Source: Clostridia bacterium
Lineage (GTDB): Bacteria; Bacillota; Clostridia; Oscillospirales; CAG-272
NCBI GenBank assembly: GCA_017407225.1
Contig: JAFQWY010000047.1
Coordinates: 56,565 to 120,564, forward strand
Reading direction: 5' to 3'
DNA: 64,000 nt
Part shown: positions 1 to 10,300 of the stretch, one piece after another
Position numbering within the stretch: position 1 is the first letter of the stretch
Layout: each line of letters begins with the position of its first letter
The notes under the pieces: generated by a model
What the model saw: the letters and a program-made list of their open reading frames with translations, nothing else
Databases searched by the model: none
Told to the model about the DNA's origin: nothing
Position numbers and translations under genes: made by a program

Positions 1-117
1 ACGGACTTTATATCCCAGAGCGAGAATCGCCTCGCAAAGATTGGAACCGATGAAACCTGCTGCTCCGGTGACAAGAAATGTTGTGTTTTCGGGAAATTTC
101 AGATGTGTGTATCCCAT
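1..117 (-). CDS. NAD-dependent nucleotide-sugar epimerase, N-terminal fragment
   Basis: The reading frame starts at 117 and runs off the left edge, leaving 39 codons. The visible N-terminus contains FLVTGAAGFIGSNL, the Rossmann glycine motif (GxxGxxG) of extended short-chain dehydrogenase/epimerases. An AAGGGGGT ribosome binding site sits just upstream. It begins 19 bases after the stop of the nucleotide-sugar dehydrogenase, so the two are almost certainly co-transcribed. In TviB/TviC and WbpO/WbpP type pathways a UDP-HexNAc 6-dehydrogenase is paired with a UDP-sugar 4-epimerase, and that is the likely role here. Substrate cannot be judged from the fragment; a UDP-glucuronate epimerase is the main alternative. 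Confidence 0.8.
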   Translation of the reverse strand, partial: MGYTHLKFPENTTFLVTGAAGFIGSNLCEAILALGYKVR

Positions 118-136
118 ACCGGTACCCCCTTGTAAT

Positions 137-1456
137 TTACAGTCTCCAATACCGGCAGCCTGCTTCTTCGCAGTTCTTACGGTCATAAATACCCTTGATA
201 TCCATCAGCACACGGGTTCCGTCGGGGGCCTGTCTGATCATACCGCACAGATCATCCGGAGTCAGCGCGGCAAATTCATTGTGTCCGACAGCAGCAATCA
301 GGCAGTCCAGATCATGCAGTTCGGATACCGGCACCAGTGCTACGCCGTATTCATGCATGGCATCCTTTTCGGAGGCACAGGGATCGTGCACGATGGGATC
401 GATACCGTATTCTCTCAGTTCTCTGAGAATATCATTGACCTTGGAGTTGCGTGTATCGGGGCAGTTTTCCTTGAATGTGATGCCCAGCACACCGACACGG
501 GCGTTTTTGATGGAGATGCCTGCAGCGATCATCTGCTTGACGGTCTGTTCGGCAACATACTTGCCCATATTGTCGTTGATGCGGCGTCCGGCAAGAATCA
601 CCTGGCTGTGGTATCCCATCTGCTCTGCCTTGTATGTAAGGTAATAGGGGTCTACGCCGATACAGTGACCGCCTACCAGACCCGGAGAGAACTTGAGGAA
701 ATTCCACTTGGTTCCCGCCGCCTCAAGAACGGATTTTGTGTCAATGCCCATTCGATTGAAAATGATGGACAGTTCATTCATGAAAGCGATATTGATATCT
801 CGCTGGCTGTTTTCGATAACTTTAGCGGCTTCCGCAACCTTGATGGACTGGGCACGGTATACTCCTGCATCCACCACAAGTTCATACACCTTAGCCACGG
901 TATCCAGCGTTTTCTCATCCATACCGGAGACAATCTTGACGATGGTTTCCAGACGGTGTACCTTATCCCCGGGATTGATCCGCTCGGGAGAATAGCCTAC
1001 AAAGAAATCCGCCCCGCATTTCAGACCGGATTCCCGTTCCATAATCGGCACGCAGACTTCTTCCGTAACGCCCGGATATACGGTGGATTCAAATACGACG
1101 ATGCTGTCTTTCTGCAGATTCTGTCCGACCAGACGGCTGGCACTTTCCACAGGGGTGAGGTCGGGAGTATGATCGGCGTTCACCGGCGTGGGAACAGCAA
1201 CGATGATAAACCTTGCTTCCTTCAGACGTGCGGGATCTGCGGTAAAGTCTACGGTACAGCCAGCAAGACCTTCGCTGCCCACTTCGTTCGTCGGGTCAAT
1301 TCCCTGCTTGTACAGATCAATCTTAGCCGCATTCAGGTCAAAACCGATCACATCAACCTTTTTCGCAAAGGCAACAGCGATGGGCATCCCCACATATCCA
1401 AGCCCCACAAGAGCCAGTTTTTCTTTCCTATCGATCAGTTTCTGATAGAGATTCAT
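137..1456 (-). CDS. UDP-N-acetyl-hexosamine 6-dehydrogenase (VipA/TviB-type nucleotide-sugar dehydrogenase)
   Basis: This 439-residue protein belongs to the UDP-glucose/GDP-mannose dehydrogenase superfamily, which oxidises C6 of a nucleotide sugar to a uronic acid in two NAD-dependent steps. Visible marks are the NAD-binding GLGYVGMP near the N-terminus, a FESTVYPG segment, and the catalytic cysteine in GGHCIGVDPYYL. The pattern and length fit the VipA/TviB/WbpO branch acting on UDP-GlcNAc or UDP-GalNAc, which supplies capsule or O-antigen sugars. The frame is open up to 1543, but the strong promoter at 1549-1577 would start RNA near 1542, and GAGG lies upstream of the ATG at 1456, so that start was chosen. 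The epimerase follows in the same operon. Exact substrate is uncertain. Confidence 0.9.
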   Translation of the reverse strand: MNLYQKLIDRKEKLALVGLGYVGMPIAVAFAKKVDVIGFDLNAAKIDLYKQGIDPTNEVGSEGLAGCTVDFTADPARLKEARFIIVAVPTPVNADHTPDLTPVESASRLVGQNLQKDSIVVFESTVYPGVTEEVCVPIMERESGLKCGADFFVGYSPERINPGDKVHRLETIVKIVSGMDEKTLDTVAKVYELVVDAGVYRAQSIKVAEAAKVIENSQRDINIAFMNELSIIFNRMGIDTKSVLEAAGTKWNFLKFSPGLVGGHCIGVDPYYLTYKAEQMGYHSQVILAGRRINDNMGKYVAEQTVKQMIAAGISIKNARVGVLGITFKENCPDTRNSKVNDILRELREYGIDPIVHDPCASEKDAMHEYGVALVPVSELHDLDCLIAAVGHNEFAALTPDDLCGMIRQAPDGTRVLMDIKGIYDRKNCEEAGCRYWRL

Positions 1457-1548
1457 GATATACCTCAATCCTATGGTTTCTTTTTCTGTAAAAACAATGT
1501 TTCCGTGAAGATTTCTTTTCCGAAAATAGGCACTATTATACATATACT

Positions 1549-1577
1549 ATTATATCACCGGACCTGTACTTTGTCAA
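1549..1577 (-). promoter_or_regulatory. Consensus sigma-A promoter of the polysaccharide operon
   Basis: On the minus strand TTGACA (1577-1572) is separated by exactly 17 bases from TATAAT (1554-1549), a perfect consensus. RNA would start near 1542, about 85 bases upstream of the dehydrogenase start. The 1457-1851 stretch has no gene and holds this promoter and the divergent one at 1703. Confidence 0.85.
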
Positions 1578-1702
1578 CAAACTCACAGCATAAAGCCATG
1601 GGTATTACTCCATATAATTCCATTTGTTGCATCAAACTCATTCAGAACACCGGAATATCCGCAGCATCTGTCCGCAGACGGACCAGATTTTCCGATACAG
1701 CA

Positions 1703-1731
1703 TTGCATTCCGTCAGAAAGTGTGTTAAAAT
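1703..1731 (+). promoter_or_regulatory. Sigma-A-like promoter of the secreted repeat protein
   Basis: TTGCAT (1703-1708), a 17-base spacer and TAAAAT (1726-1731). The predicted leader to the ATG at 1852 is about 115 bases; no known riboswitch was recognised in it. Confidence 0.7.
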
Positions 1732-1851
1732 ACTCCTGTACTGTAAAACCATTCCGATCCGCAATAACGGACTTACCTCACGGCTCCCGTCTTCCGGTGA
1801 TAAAACGGTGAACCGCTTACTCCAAATCCATCCGAAAAGGAGAATCCATAC

Positions 1852-4158
1852 ATGAAACAATTCAAAACCATGCTGATGGGTGCCCTGTTTACTTTTGTAC
1901 TGCTGGTGATCCTGCTGCCGGTGACGGTTCAGGCAAGGGAGATCAACGGCGTCGATCTGATATTCACACCGCCCGTCATCGGCAAAACACTGGACTTCGA
2001 CGTCATCGTCGGAGATGAGTCCGGCTGTATCATCGAATCCGGCTTTGATGTGACATGGTACAAGGACTGGGGCGCATCCGGCTACCAGAAATGCGATGTG
2101 TACCACACCGTGGAAGCCGGCGTTCCCTACACCATTGAGATCATTCTCACCCCCACGGAAGGCAACTATTTCCCCGATATCTCCCGGATTTATGCTACTG
2201 CCAACGGAAGCACTGCCGGCGTCACCCTGGAGAACGACTCCCCCTATCTGATCTGCCGGGTATCCTTTGAAAAGCTGGGATACACCGTGTCCTTTGACGG
2301 AGCCGGCGGTATGGGTGCCATGAATGACATGATCCATTACGGAGAGTTCACGTTCCCCAAAAACCGCTTTGCCGCCGCTTACTTCAATGCCAAATTCAAC
2401 GGCTGGATTATCGGCGACAACACCGAAACCTGGTACTACCCCGGCATGACCATCACCCTGACGGAAGATGTCACCGTCTACGCCAACTGGATTGATACAA
2501 CCCAAAAGCACACCGTCACATTTTTGGATTATTACACACTGGATCCCGAAACAAACGAATATCCCACGGATATCAGGGAAGTTTCCGCCGGCACCTATAC
2601 CCTCCCGGACACCCCGTTCCCGGAAACTGCGGGCTGGCTGGAGTTCGATTACTGGGAGATTGACACCAACAACGACCGCATCTATGAAATCTATTACCCG
2701 GGCGATACCATCACCGTCGGCTGCGATCTCACCGCATATATCCATCGAAGGGAGCTTCCCACTGCCTCCCGTGCGGTCTTCAAAGCCGCTCTGTCCGGCG
2801 GAATCGACTCGTACAAGCAGGGCATGCCCGCAGGTCTTGTTTCCGTCTCCATCGATGAAGCACCGCATATCACACTGGTCGAAGGGGGATACGGACACGG
2901 ATACTGGATCCAATCCTCCGACAAGCTGCTGGGAAGCGACACCCTCTCCACTTCCAGACATTATTATCTGTATATCCGGTTCCGTGTGGATGAAGGCTGC
3001 TACATGGCTCTGATCAGCCACAACATCGAGCTGACCGGGGACTTCGGCAGACTGACCGCATCTTCCGACCCACGTGACAACGGTGACGGCACCTATTCCG
3101 TTTACTTTTCTCTTCCGCACGTCACCGGCAGAGTGATCCGCACGGAGACCGTGACATTCGTGGTAAACGGCTATGAAGCCGGCCAAAAGGTCACCGACAT
3201 CAAAGTCGGCTGCGATACCCAGTATATTGCCGTTTTCGGCAGCGGCTACGGCAGTATCTACGAAGGCAGTTCCCATGTGATCTATAAGAATTCCTACAGC
3301 TCCGGCAACGCGATATACGACGGATACATCACATTTGAAATCCTCACAGACTACTATCTGCTGATCAATTTCACCCAGGCAAACGGCTACAGCCTCCCGG
3401 ACTCTTTCTGGAAGGACGAAAAGCTGGTCAAAGAGAAATTCATCCTCAACGGCGTAACGGGAGCTGAACCTTACCGCATCGACAAAACCAGCGGCGGTTA
3501 TACCGTCATTTTCAAACTGCCCCAGATTGGCGCCGAAAAGCTCAGCAGCGTTGAACTCACGCTGAACGGTTACGAGGAAGGCCGGATGACAGGTCTGGCC
3601 ACAGTCACCATTCCCGAAACCCTCTCCTTCTACGGAAGAGAAGACAATATCAACGGGGAGTTCTACTATTTCATTGACACCGATTACGAATCCGATCTGG
3701 GCGGGGATTACGCATCCTTACCGCACAATACCGTACTCACCCGCGGTGTGGAATACTTCTTCGTATCAAGGATCATTCCCGCCTACGGGTACGATGTGTC
3801 TTCGCTGAAGCCGGAGAACATTACCCTCAACACCTCCTGCGGCAGCTGCACTGCCATAGAGTACGAGAAGGACAGGAACTTTGATTTCTACTGGGCGCTC
3901 TTTGCCCTGCCGGTCATGGAGGGAGAACCCGGCTTCACGATCAGCGGCACCTTCACCACCTTCTCCGACGGCGAAACCGTCATTGGGCTGTACAGAACTG
4001 CAGCGGACACCACGCCCATCGCGCAGACCACCGTATCCGGCAAAACCGGAACATATACGCTGTATGTAAACGAGAGTCTGACTCCCGGCAGGTACATTGT
4101 CCGGATCAGCAAAAAGAATCATGTGACCCGGGATTACACGGTACAGATCGGGTCATAA
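1852..4158 (+). CDS. Secreted multi-repeat protein with InlB-type repeats and a C-terminal regulatory-like domain
   Basis: A 768-residue exported protein of unknown function. Residues 1-28 form a signal peptide ending VQA. Residues ~140-300 hold two InlB B-repeat (Listeria-Bacteroides) like modules, for example YTVSFDGAGGMG to VTVYANW. Residues ~310-680 carry about three related modules with recurring LNGYEEG/VNGYEAG segments. The last ~75 residues form a beta-rich domain ending GRYIVRISKKNHVTRDY, nearly the same as the end of the cohesin-like protein at 26161. No anchor (LPXTG, membrane helix or dockerin) is seen, so it is probably released or held by protein contacts. AAAAGGAG precedes the ATG. 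It is monocistronic, with its own promoter and terminator. Confidence 0.75.
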   Translation: MKQFKTMLMGALFTFVLLVILLPVTVQAREINGVDLIFTPPVIGKTLDFDVIVGDESGCIIESGFDVTWYKDWGASGYQKCDVYHTVEAGVPYTIEIILTPTEGNYFPDISRIYATANGSTAGVTLENDSPYLICRVSFEKLGYTVSFDGAGGMGAMNDMIHYGEFTFPKNRFAAAYFNAKFNGWIIGDNTETWYYPGMTITLTEDVTVYANWIDTTQKHTVTFLDYYTLDPETNEYPTDIREVSAGTYTLPDTPFPETAGWLEFDYWEIDTNNDRIYEIYYPGDTITVGCDLTAYIHRRELPTASRAVFKAALSGGIDSYKQGMPAGLVSVSIDEAPHITLVEGGYGHGYWIQSSDKLLGSDTLSTSRHYYLYIRFRVDEGCYMALISHNIELTGDFGRLTASSDPRDNGDGTYSVYFSLPHVTGRVIRTETVTFVVNGYEAGQKVTDIKVGCDTQYIAVFGSGYGSIYEGSSHVIYKNSYSSGNAIYDGYITFEILTDYYLLINFTQANGYSLPDSFWKDEKLVKEKFILNGVTGAEPYRIDKTSGGYTVIFKLPQIGAEKLSSVELTLNGYEEGRMTGLATVTIPETLSFYGREDNINGEFYYFIDTDYESDLGGDYASLPHNTVLTRGVEYFFVSRIIPAYGYDVSSLKPENITLNTSCGSCTAIEYEKDRNFDFYWALFALPVMEGEPGFTISGTFTTFSDGETVIGLYRTAADTTPIAQTTVSGKTGTYTLYVNESLTPGRYIVRISKKNHVTRDYTVQIGS

Positions 4159-4179
4159 AAAGAAAATCTCCCTGTTCAG

Positions 4180-4215
4180 AACAGTCCCGGCCTCCGACGG
4201 TCAGGACTGTTTTTG
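4180..4215 (+). terminator. Intrinsic terminator after the repeat protein
   Basis: AACAGTCC (4180-4187) pairs with GGACTGTT (4204-4211) and is followed by a T-run. Confidence 0.75.
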
Positions 4216-4254
4216 TCTTCGCAGTTCCCTGACGTTTCGATTCCAAATATTCTA

Positions 4255-4283
4255 TTGCAATCCTGCTGCATATATGCTATAAT
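4255..4283 (+). promoter_or_regulatory. Sigma-A promoter of the ABC exporter operon
   Basis: TTGCAA (4255-4260), 17 bases, TATAAT (4278-4283). RNA would start near 4290, which rules out the upstream in-frame start at 4213 and supports the ATG at 4330. Confidence 0.8.
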
Positions 4284-4329
4284 TGAAATAAATAGAATGC
4301 ACATCTGCTGCAGAAAGGGGGAGTCGGGA

Positions 4330-5919
4330 ATGTACCGGCTGAAAATCATTGTATCGGATCTATACCGGCACGGACGGCGGAATCTCATTGCATGGTTTCT
4401 TCTGCTGTCCGTTCTGTCGGTTGTCTTCTGCGGTTTTTTCTATCGGGACTATGCAGGGGAGCAATGCCGGAAGGTTGCGGAAAAATACAAAGACCTCTGG
4501 TATGTCTCTTTCCGGGATGAGCTGCAGTACAATCCCGGGTATCCCCATCTCTCCGCTCTGGACGCCCGTCTCAACGGCACCTCCGGAAAAGGCGGAGTTC
4601 CGGATATCTTCTTCGACGCCGATGCCATGGCCGGATACAATCATCCGTATCCCGCTTCCCGTGAACTCTTCCGTGCTCTGGGAGAGTCGGAATACTGCGC
4701 GGATTATGAAATCGTGTATGCGGAAAACGCGTACGGATTTGCTGAGGATCTTCCCCCACGGATGCAGGAAATTCTGAATGTGATTTACGCCTCCCATGAA
4801 GCGGATGAGGTTCCCTCAAAAATACTCACGGAGCATATTGTTGCGGGAGGCAGTCCGGATGCCTTCTGCCGGATCGCCCGTGAAATCACATCCGGGTATC
4901 TGTACGACTTCATTCTCCTGGAAGGCTCGGGAAATCCAGGTCCCGGTGAGTGTGCAATCACGGATTTCTATGCGGAGATTTACGGTAAAAGTATCGGCGA
5001 CCGGCTGGTTCTGAGCGATATCACCGGCGAAGTTCTGACCGAGCTTACCGTAACCGGGATTTACGGCGTTTATATGACGGACCGATACGAATCCGTTGAT
5101 CCGCAGATTCCCAGAAGCGGTCATAAACTGACGGGATCCGATATCACCGGGGATTACACGGGAGCACCGGATCTCGGGACCCCCTTTGACCGTCTGGGAG
5201 AAGATCTGCGTGCAAAATCCTACTCGCAGGAGCACTATTTCGGCGAATACTTCCGGGTGGAAAACGCCATGCTCGGACTGATTCACACGGATTTCGATAC
5301 AGCATATCACCTTTACGGCACAGCGTACACCGATCCCGATTTCGAAGAACGGCACCATTTCAACAATTTTTTCGCGTACTATCGGCTGAAAAAAGAAACC
5401 GATCCCGCAGCCTTTGAAGCGGAAATGAAACGAATTTTCCCGGACTGCTTCGGGGAAGAGTTCACGGTATATCCGTTTGACAATTCCTATACCACTTTCC
5501 TCAGAATTCCGCAGAATCTTCTGAAGACCGCCGACAGCCTGATCATGATTGCCGGAAGTCTTACATTTCTTCTCTGCATGGTCGTGGGACTGATATCCGT
5601 CAGGGAGAACGGCAGAGAAACAGGGATTCTGCTGAGTCTGGGAATTCCGGATACGGATATCGTCTTCAAAGCGGCCTGCGAAACCGCGCAGATTACGCTG
5701 ACAGCGGCAGTCCCGTCCTCCCTCTGCGGCAGATTGGTTCACGCTGTTCTGTCGGACGGGTATACCTATCTGGAGCTGTACGGAGCCGAATACGCAGTCA
5801 CCGGAACCGGAGTTTTGTTTGCAGCCGGTGCTGTCATCGGCAGTTTCCTCACAACCGCACTGTTCACCATGCTCTATATCCGGATTCACACCCCGATCAA
5901 ACTGATGAGACAGGACTGA
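4330..5919 (+). CDS. FtsX-like ABC transporter permease with large extracytoplasmic domain
   Basis: A 529-residue membrane protein. One transmembrane helix lies at ~19-37, followed by ~370 residues outside the membrane and a C-terminal block of about three helices from ~410 to the end, the MacB/FtsX topology. The C-terminal segment VRENGRETGILLSLGIP resembles the coupling region of FtsX-family permeases, which contacts the ATPase. AAGGGGG lies upstream of the ATG at 4330. It is the first gene of a three-gene operon with a small permease and an ATPase. Such sets export lipoproteins, peptides or antibiotics, or relay signals; nothing here fixes the substrate. Confidence 0.8.
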   Translation: MYRLKIIVSDLYRHGRRNLIAWFLLLSVLSVVFCGFFYRDYAGEQCRKVAEKYKDLWYVSFRDELQYNPGYPHLSALDARLNGTSGKGGVPDIFFDADAMAGYNHPYPASRELFRALGESEYCADYEIVYAENAYGFAEDLPPRMQEILNVIYASHEADEVPSKILTEHIVAGGSPDAFCRIAREITSGYLYDFILLEGSGNPGPGECAITDFYAEIYGKSIGDRLVLSDITGEVLTELTVTGIYGVYMTDRYESVDPQIPRSGHKLTGSDITGDYTGAPDLGTPFDRLGEDLRAKSYSQEHYFGEYFRVENAMLGLIHTDFDTAYHLYGTAYTDPDFEERHHFNNFFAYYRLKKETDPAAFEAEMKRIFPDCFGEEFTVYPFDNSYTTFLRIPQNLLKTADSLIMIAGSLTFLLCMVVGLISVRENGRETGILLSLGIPDTDIVFKAACETAQITLTAAVPSSLCGRLVHAVLSDGYTYLELYGAEYAVTGTGVLFAAGAVIGSFLTTALFTMLYIRIHTPIKLMRQD

Positions 5920-5931
5920 GGGAGGTTAACA

Positions 5932-6564
5932 ATGTATCCCATACTGAATTCTTTGCGCAACATCCGCCGGCAGTACAGGCGATACCGTATTCTGGTGCCG
6001 CTCATACTGATCTGCGCGGTTCTGACCGGGATTTTCATGACCGCCGCAGTCCCATGCCGCCTGTATTCCGCAAGCAGAAGTCTGGCACCGCCGGATGTTG
6101 CCGACGAAAAAGCCGCGCTTCTCGCAGAGCAGGATGAACGCGCCCGGGAGCTCGGTGAATCTGCATCCATGCTGCAGTTCGGTGTCAGCCTGATCGGTGC
6201 CGCCGCAATCCTGTATGTGTCATCCCTCATGATCGGAGAGAGACTGTTTGATGTGGGGATTCTCTACTCCATAGGACTGTCAAGAGGGCAGATATTCCTT
6301 TCTCTCCTGATTGAACTGACAGCCGTATGCGGCATCACGCTCATCACCGGACTGACTCTGGGACGGCTGGGCGCGATCCTGTATCTGAAGCATGGAATCG
6401 CCGGACAGATTCTCCCGGCTCAGCTGACAAAGTATATGAGCGGCGGCATTTCCGGACTGCTCTGTGTGATTGCGGCAGTGTGTATTCTTCTGCTGCCGGT
6501 TCTGGGACTTGCTGTAAAACTGATGAAAACGGATCCGAACGGCTTCCTGCGCGAACGGAAATAA
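5932..6564 (+). CDS. Short FtsX-like permease lacking the extracellular domain
   Basis: A 210-residue membrane protein with an N-terminal helix (~20-40), a short charged linker (~50-78) and about three more helices. The segment GERLFDVGILYSIGLSRGQ matches the FtsX-family coupling region, and the C-terminus ends in KLMKTDPNGFLRERK. Unlike its neighbour it has only about 40 residues where the large outer domain should be, so the two probably form an asymmetric heterodimer. GGGAGG precedes the ATG, 12 bases after the preceding stop. Confidence 0.75.
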   Translation: MYPILNSLRNIRRQYRRYRILVPLILICAVLTGIFMTAAVPCRLYSASRSLAPPDVADEKAALLAEQDERARELGESASMLQFGVSLIGAAAILYVSSLMIGERLFDVGILYSIGLSRGQIFLSLLIELTAVCGITLITGLTLGRLGAILYLKHGIAGQILPAQLTKYMSGGISGLLCVIAAVCILLLPVLGLAVKLMKTDPNGFLRERK

Positions 6565-6573
6565 GGAGCAGCC

Positions 6574-7239
6574 ATGATTCAACTGAACAATATCCGTAAA
6601 ACCTATAGAACCCGCCATGATACCCTGGAAGTGCTGAGAGGAATCACACTGACAATCCCGGAGCGCTCTCTGGTAATGCTTCTCGGAGAATCGGGCAGCG
6701 GAAAAAGTACTCTCTGCAATATTCTCGGACTTCTGGATACCCCTACCTCCGGTGAATACCTGTGGAACGGTACGGCCGTTCATACATTGTCCCCTGCCGA
6801 ACGAACGAAACTGCGGCGAAATCATGTCGGCTTTATCTTCCAGAGCTTCAATCTGATTCCCACCATGACTGCTTTTGAGAACATCGAGCTTCCACTGGGG
6901 TACCGGAAGTATCCGAAGGCCGACAGAACCTTTCTGGCTGAAAACGCACTGAAATCGGTGGGGCTGTACGATCGTGCAAAGCATCTGCCTTCCGAGCTGT
7001 CCGGAGGCGAACAGCAGCGGATTGCCATAGCCCGCGCTCTTGTGATGAATCCCGCCCTCCTGATCGCAGATGAGCCCACCGGCAACCTTGATAAAAATAC
7101 GGCAGGAGAAATCATGTCGCTCCTCACGGAAGCAAGCCGGGAGAAAACGGTATTCATGGTAACCCATAACGAAGAACTGACTTCATATGCCGGCCTTGTG
7201 ATCCGGATGCATCACGGGGAGATAACGGCAGAATTCTGA
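6574..7239 (+). CDS. MacB/LolD-type ABC transporter ATP-binding protein
   Basis: A 221-residue nucleotide-binding subunit with every motif intact: Walker A GESGSGKST (38-46), Q-loop Q90, signature LSGGEQQR (142-149), Walker B LLIADE (162-167) and switch histidine H198. The sequence TGNLDKNTA after Walker B is typical of the LolD/MacB/FtsE branch, which powers mechanotransmission permeases rather than classical pumps. It starts nine bases after the small permease with AAGGAG upstream and is the last gene of the operon. Confidence 0.92.
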   Translation: MIQLNNIRKTYRTRHDTLEVLRGITLTIPERSLVMLLGESGSGKSTLCNILGLLDTPTSGEYLWNGTAVHTLSPAERTKLRRNHVGFIFQSFNLIPTMTAFENIELPLGYRKYPKADRTFLAENALKSVGLYDRAKHLPSELSGGEQQRIAIARALVMNPALLIADEPTGNLDKNTAGEIMSLLTEASREKTVFMVTHNEELTSYAGLVIRMHHGEITAEF

Positions 7240-7266
7240 TTTTTGACTTCTGGAAACACACATAAC

Positions 7267-7309
7267 AAAAACAGGCCGCCGTACCGGTTGGGTACAGCGA
7301 CCTGTTTTA
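7267..7309. terminator. Bidirectional terminator between convergent genes
   Basis: A long stem (AAACAGG..GTACC with GGTAC..CCTGTTT) has a T-run on both sides. It serves the ABC operon on the plus strand and the metallophosphoesterase gene on the minus strand. Confidence 0.8.
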
Positions 7310-7341
7310 TTCAGTTGGGATGATTCTGATTCAGTGACTGC

Positions 7342-10300
7342 TTACTTGCCCCAGGACTGAGCCAGCTTGACAACCTGTACTTCGTCCAGAACGGTGGAGT
7401 AAATGTTCACAGCCGAAACAGTACCCTTGTGGTATGCTTCACCGGTACCGCCGCTGCTGGAGTCCGCACCGATGCTCATGTACTGTGCAGCTTCATTGGA
7501 CGGGAAGGTAATGGAGCCTTCGCAGGCTTCTTCTTCCACAAGGAAGCCGTTGATGTAGCACTTGATGGTCTGACCGTCGTAGGTACCTACAAAGTGAATG
7601 TCTTCACCCAGATTGATGTAGCCTGCGGGATGGTGGTAGGAGCCGTTGATGCTGATATAGAACTGGGATTCGCCAGTGTCGTTGGTCTCGATACCGAAGC
7701 CGCCGCCCTGCATATTGGAAACAGGATTCACATAGCCGCCGGTGTATTCGTCATACTTGAGAACAACTTCAAAGGTCACGGACTGTGCGATCTTTTCGTA
7801 GAAGTTCTTGAATTCGTTGAACTTGTAGTTGGATGCGCCGTCGAATACGCCGATGTATCTGTCATACTGTTCGCTGAATTCCACTGCGGGAGTGCCGAGA
7901 GCTTCCAGAACGGTGCCGGAAACTGCGTCAACTGCGGAGCCGTCTTCCTTGAATTCCACGGAGAGAACGTCGGCTGCAGGTACTTCCGCTGCTGCGATGT
8001 CAGCCTGGGAGATCTTGTACTTGCCGTACAGTGCGGATACCATGGATGCATCGAATACAGTGGAGTATACATTGGTGGTTGCTACGGTACCCTTGTGATA
8101 TGCTTCACCGGTGCCGTCGGAGCTGGAGTCCGCGCCGATGCTCATGTACTGTGCGTTTTCATTGGACGGGAAGGTGATGGAGCCGATGCAGGCTTCTTCT
8201 TCCTGGAGAACGCCGTTGATGTAGCACTTGATGGTCTGACCGTCGTAGGTACCTACAAAGTGGATATCCTGACCCAGGTCGATGTAGCCGGAAGGATGAT
8301 GGTAAGTGCCGTCGATGCTGATGTAGAACTGCATCTCACCGGTGTTGTTGGTTTCGATACCGAAGCCGCCGCCCTGCATATTGGAAACGGAGTTCACATA
8401 GCTGCCGGTGTATTCGTCATACTTCAGAACGGTTTCGAAGGTTACGGACTGTGCGATCTTTTCGTAGAAGTTCTTGAATTCGTTGAACTTGTAGTTGGAT
8501 GCGCCGTCGAATACGCCGACGTACTTGCCGTACTGTTCGCTGTATTCGGTCTTGGGAGTGCCGAGAGCTTCCAGAGTTGTGCCGGAAACTGCGTCAACTG
8601 CGGAGCCGTCTTCCTTGAACTCAACGGAAAGAACGTCGGGAGCGGGAAGTGCGCCGGTGTAAGCGGGAGCTGCTACCTTAACGGCTGCTGCAGCTTCTTC
8701 TTCCATCTTTTCCACTTCGGCTGCCAGGTCAGCGCCGGGATAGCTCAGGTAGAGAGCCGCGATTTCGGATTCGGTGAGAGCCTTGGTGTAGATGTTTGCG
8801 CTTGCAATGGCACCGGTCATATGTGCGGCGCTCATGTAGTCGGGGCTGGAGTCAGCGCCTACGCAGAGGTATTCGGATGCCTGAGGCATTTCGATGACGC
8901 CGGGAACTTCCACTTCGTCATTGAGGATACCGTTGACGTAGAACTTCAGCTTTTCTCCGTCATAGGTTGCAGCGTAGTGGTACCATTCGCCGAAGTTGAT
9001 CTTCTTGGTACCGATGTACTGGTAGGAACCGTTGATTCTTGCGGCAAACTGCATGATGCCCTGACCGCACTGATATTCGAAGCCGAAGCCGCCCTGTTCG
9101 AAGTTCGCGAAGGGGTTGACGTAGGAGCCGCTTGCTTCGTCCAGTCTTACATAGGTTTCGAGGGTGATGGCGGTGTTAACGGTTTCGTAGAAGTTGAAGA
9201 AGTCGGTGTAGAGGTAGTCGGTCTGACCGTCGAAGATACCGATGTAGCGTTCGAGAGTGTCGCTGTATTCGGTGGTAGGAGTACCGTTATAGTCCAGGAC
9301 GGTTTCGGAAACCTTATCGATTGCTTCGCCGTCGGTCTTGAACTCGATGGAGAATACGTCGGGCTGGGGCAGATCGCCGGTAGCAGCCACAACAGCTTCT
9401 TCGGGAGTGGTGAAGGTCACGCTGATAGGTTCGGATTCCTTACCCCAGCAGCTGACTGCGAAAATCTTAATGGTGTATTCGGTCAGTGCGGTGAGGGAGT
9501 CAAAGGATGCTTCCAGCTTTTCGGGAGCGGGGAAGTAGAAATTGCATGCAAGACGGTAGTCACGCTTCAGGAGAGAATCGCCCTGATACAGTTCCACGCG
9601 GTAATTCTGAACCTGTTCGCCGCCCTGTGCCTGGGGGAATTCCACAGCAACTCTCATACGGTTGAGATTGATGATGTCGATCTTAGCATCGGCTGCGAAT
9701 GCGGGAGCTTCCGCTGCGTCCGCACGGGCATCGGTGTAGGTGAACTTGGAAGGATCGCCCACGGAGCGGAAGTAAATGGGATCCATCATGAAGGTTCCGG
9801 AGAGCAGGTCATAGCCCTGAACCTTGATGGCATTGTTGGCGTCAACTTCAACGATGTAGTACTGAGCCGCGTCACGGGATGCACGGCCGGTACCGATGGC
9901 ACCCTTATTGTTCTTGGGGAATACATTGGCGGTCTGTACGCCTACAAGGTCGCATTCGTAGTAGCTGAGGGTACCGGTACCCAGAGCGGTGAAATCACCC
10001 TGCCATACGGAACGGGGGTCATTCATGGGGAAGTGGGAGTGACCGGAGAAGTCAACAACCTGAGGATACTTCTTCAGGATATCGGTCAGATCGGTAACAC
10101 CCCAGTTGATGGAGCCGAGAACGGTGTTTGTGATGTGATGGTGCTGGAACACGAAGATAGGCTTCTTGCCGGTGGGATCGTCAGCTGCGGCAGCTTCCAG
10201 TTCCTTTGCCAGCCATGTCTGCTTTTCTGCGCTGTATCCGTTGCCTTCACCGTCTGCGGATACCATGATGAAGTGATAGCCTTCGATTACCACATGGGTA

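Noticed and set aside
41-1855. 604-codon open frame on the plus strand
   Set aside because: Antisense to the nucleotide-sugar dehydrogenase, and crosses two divergent promoters.
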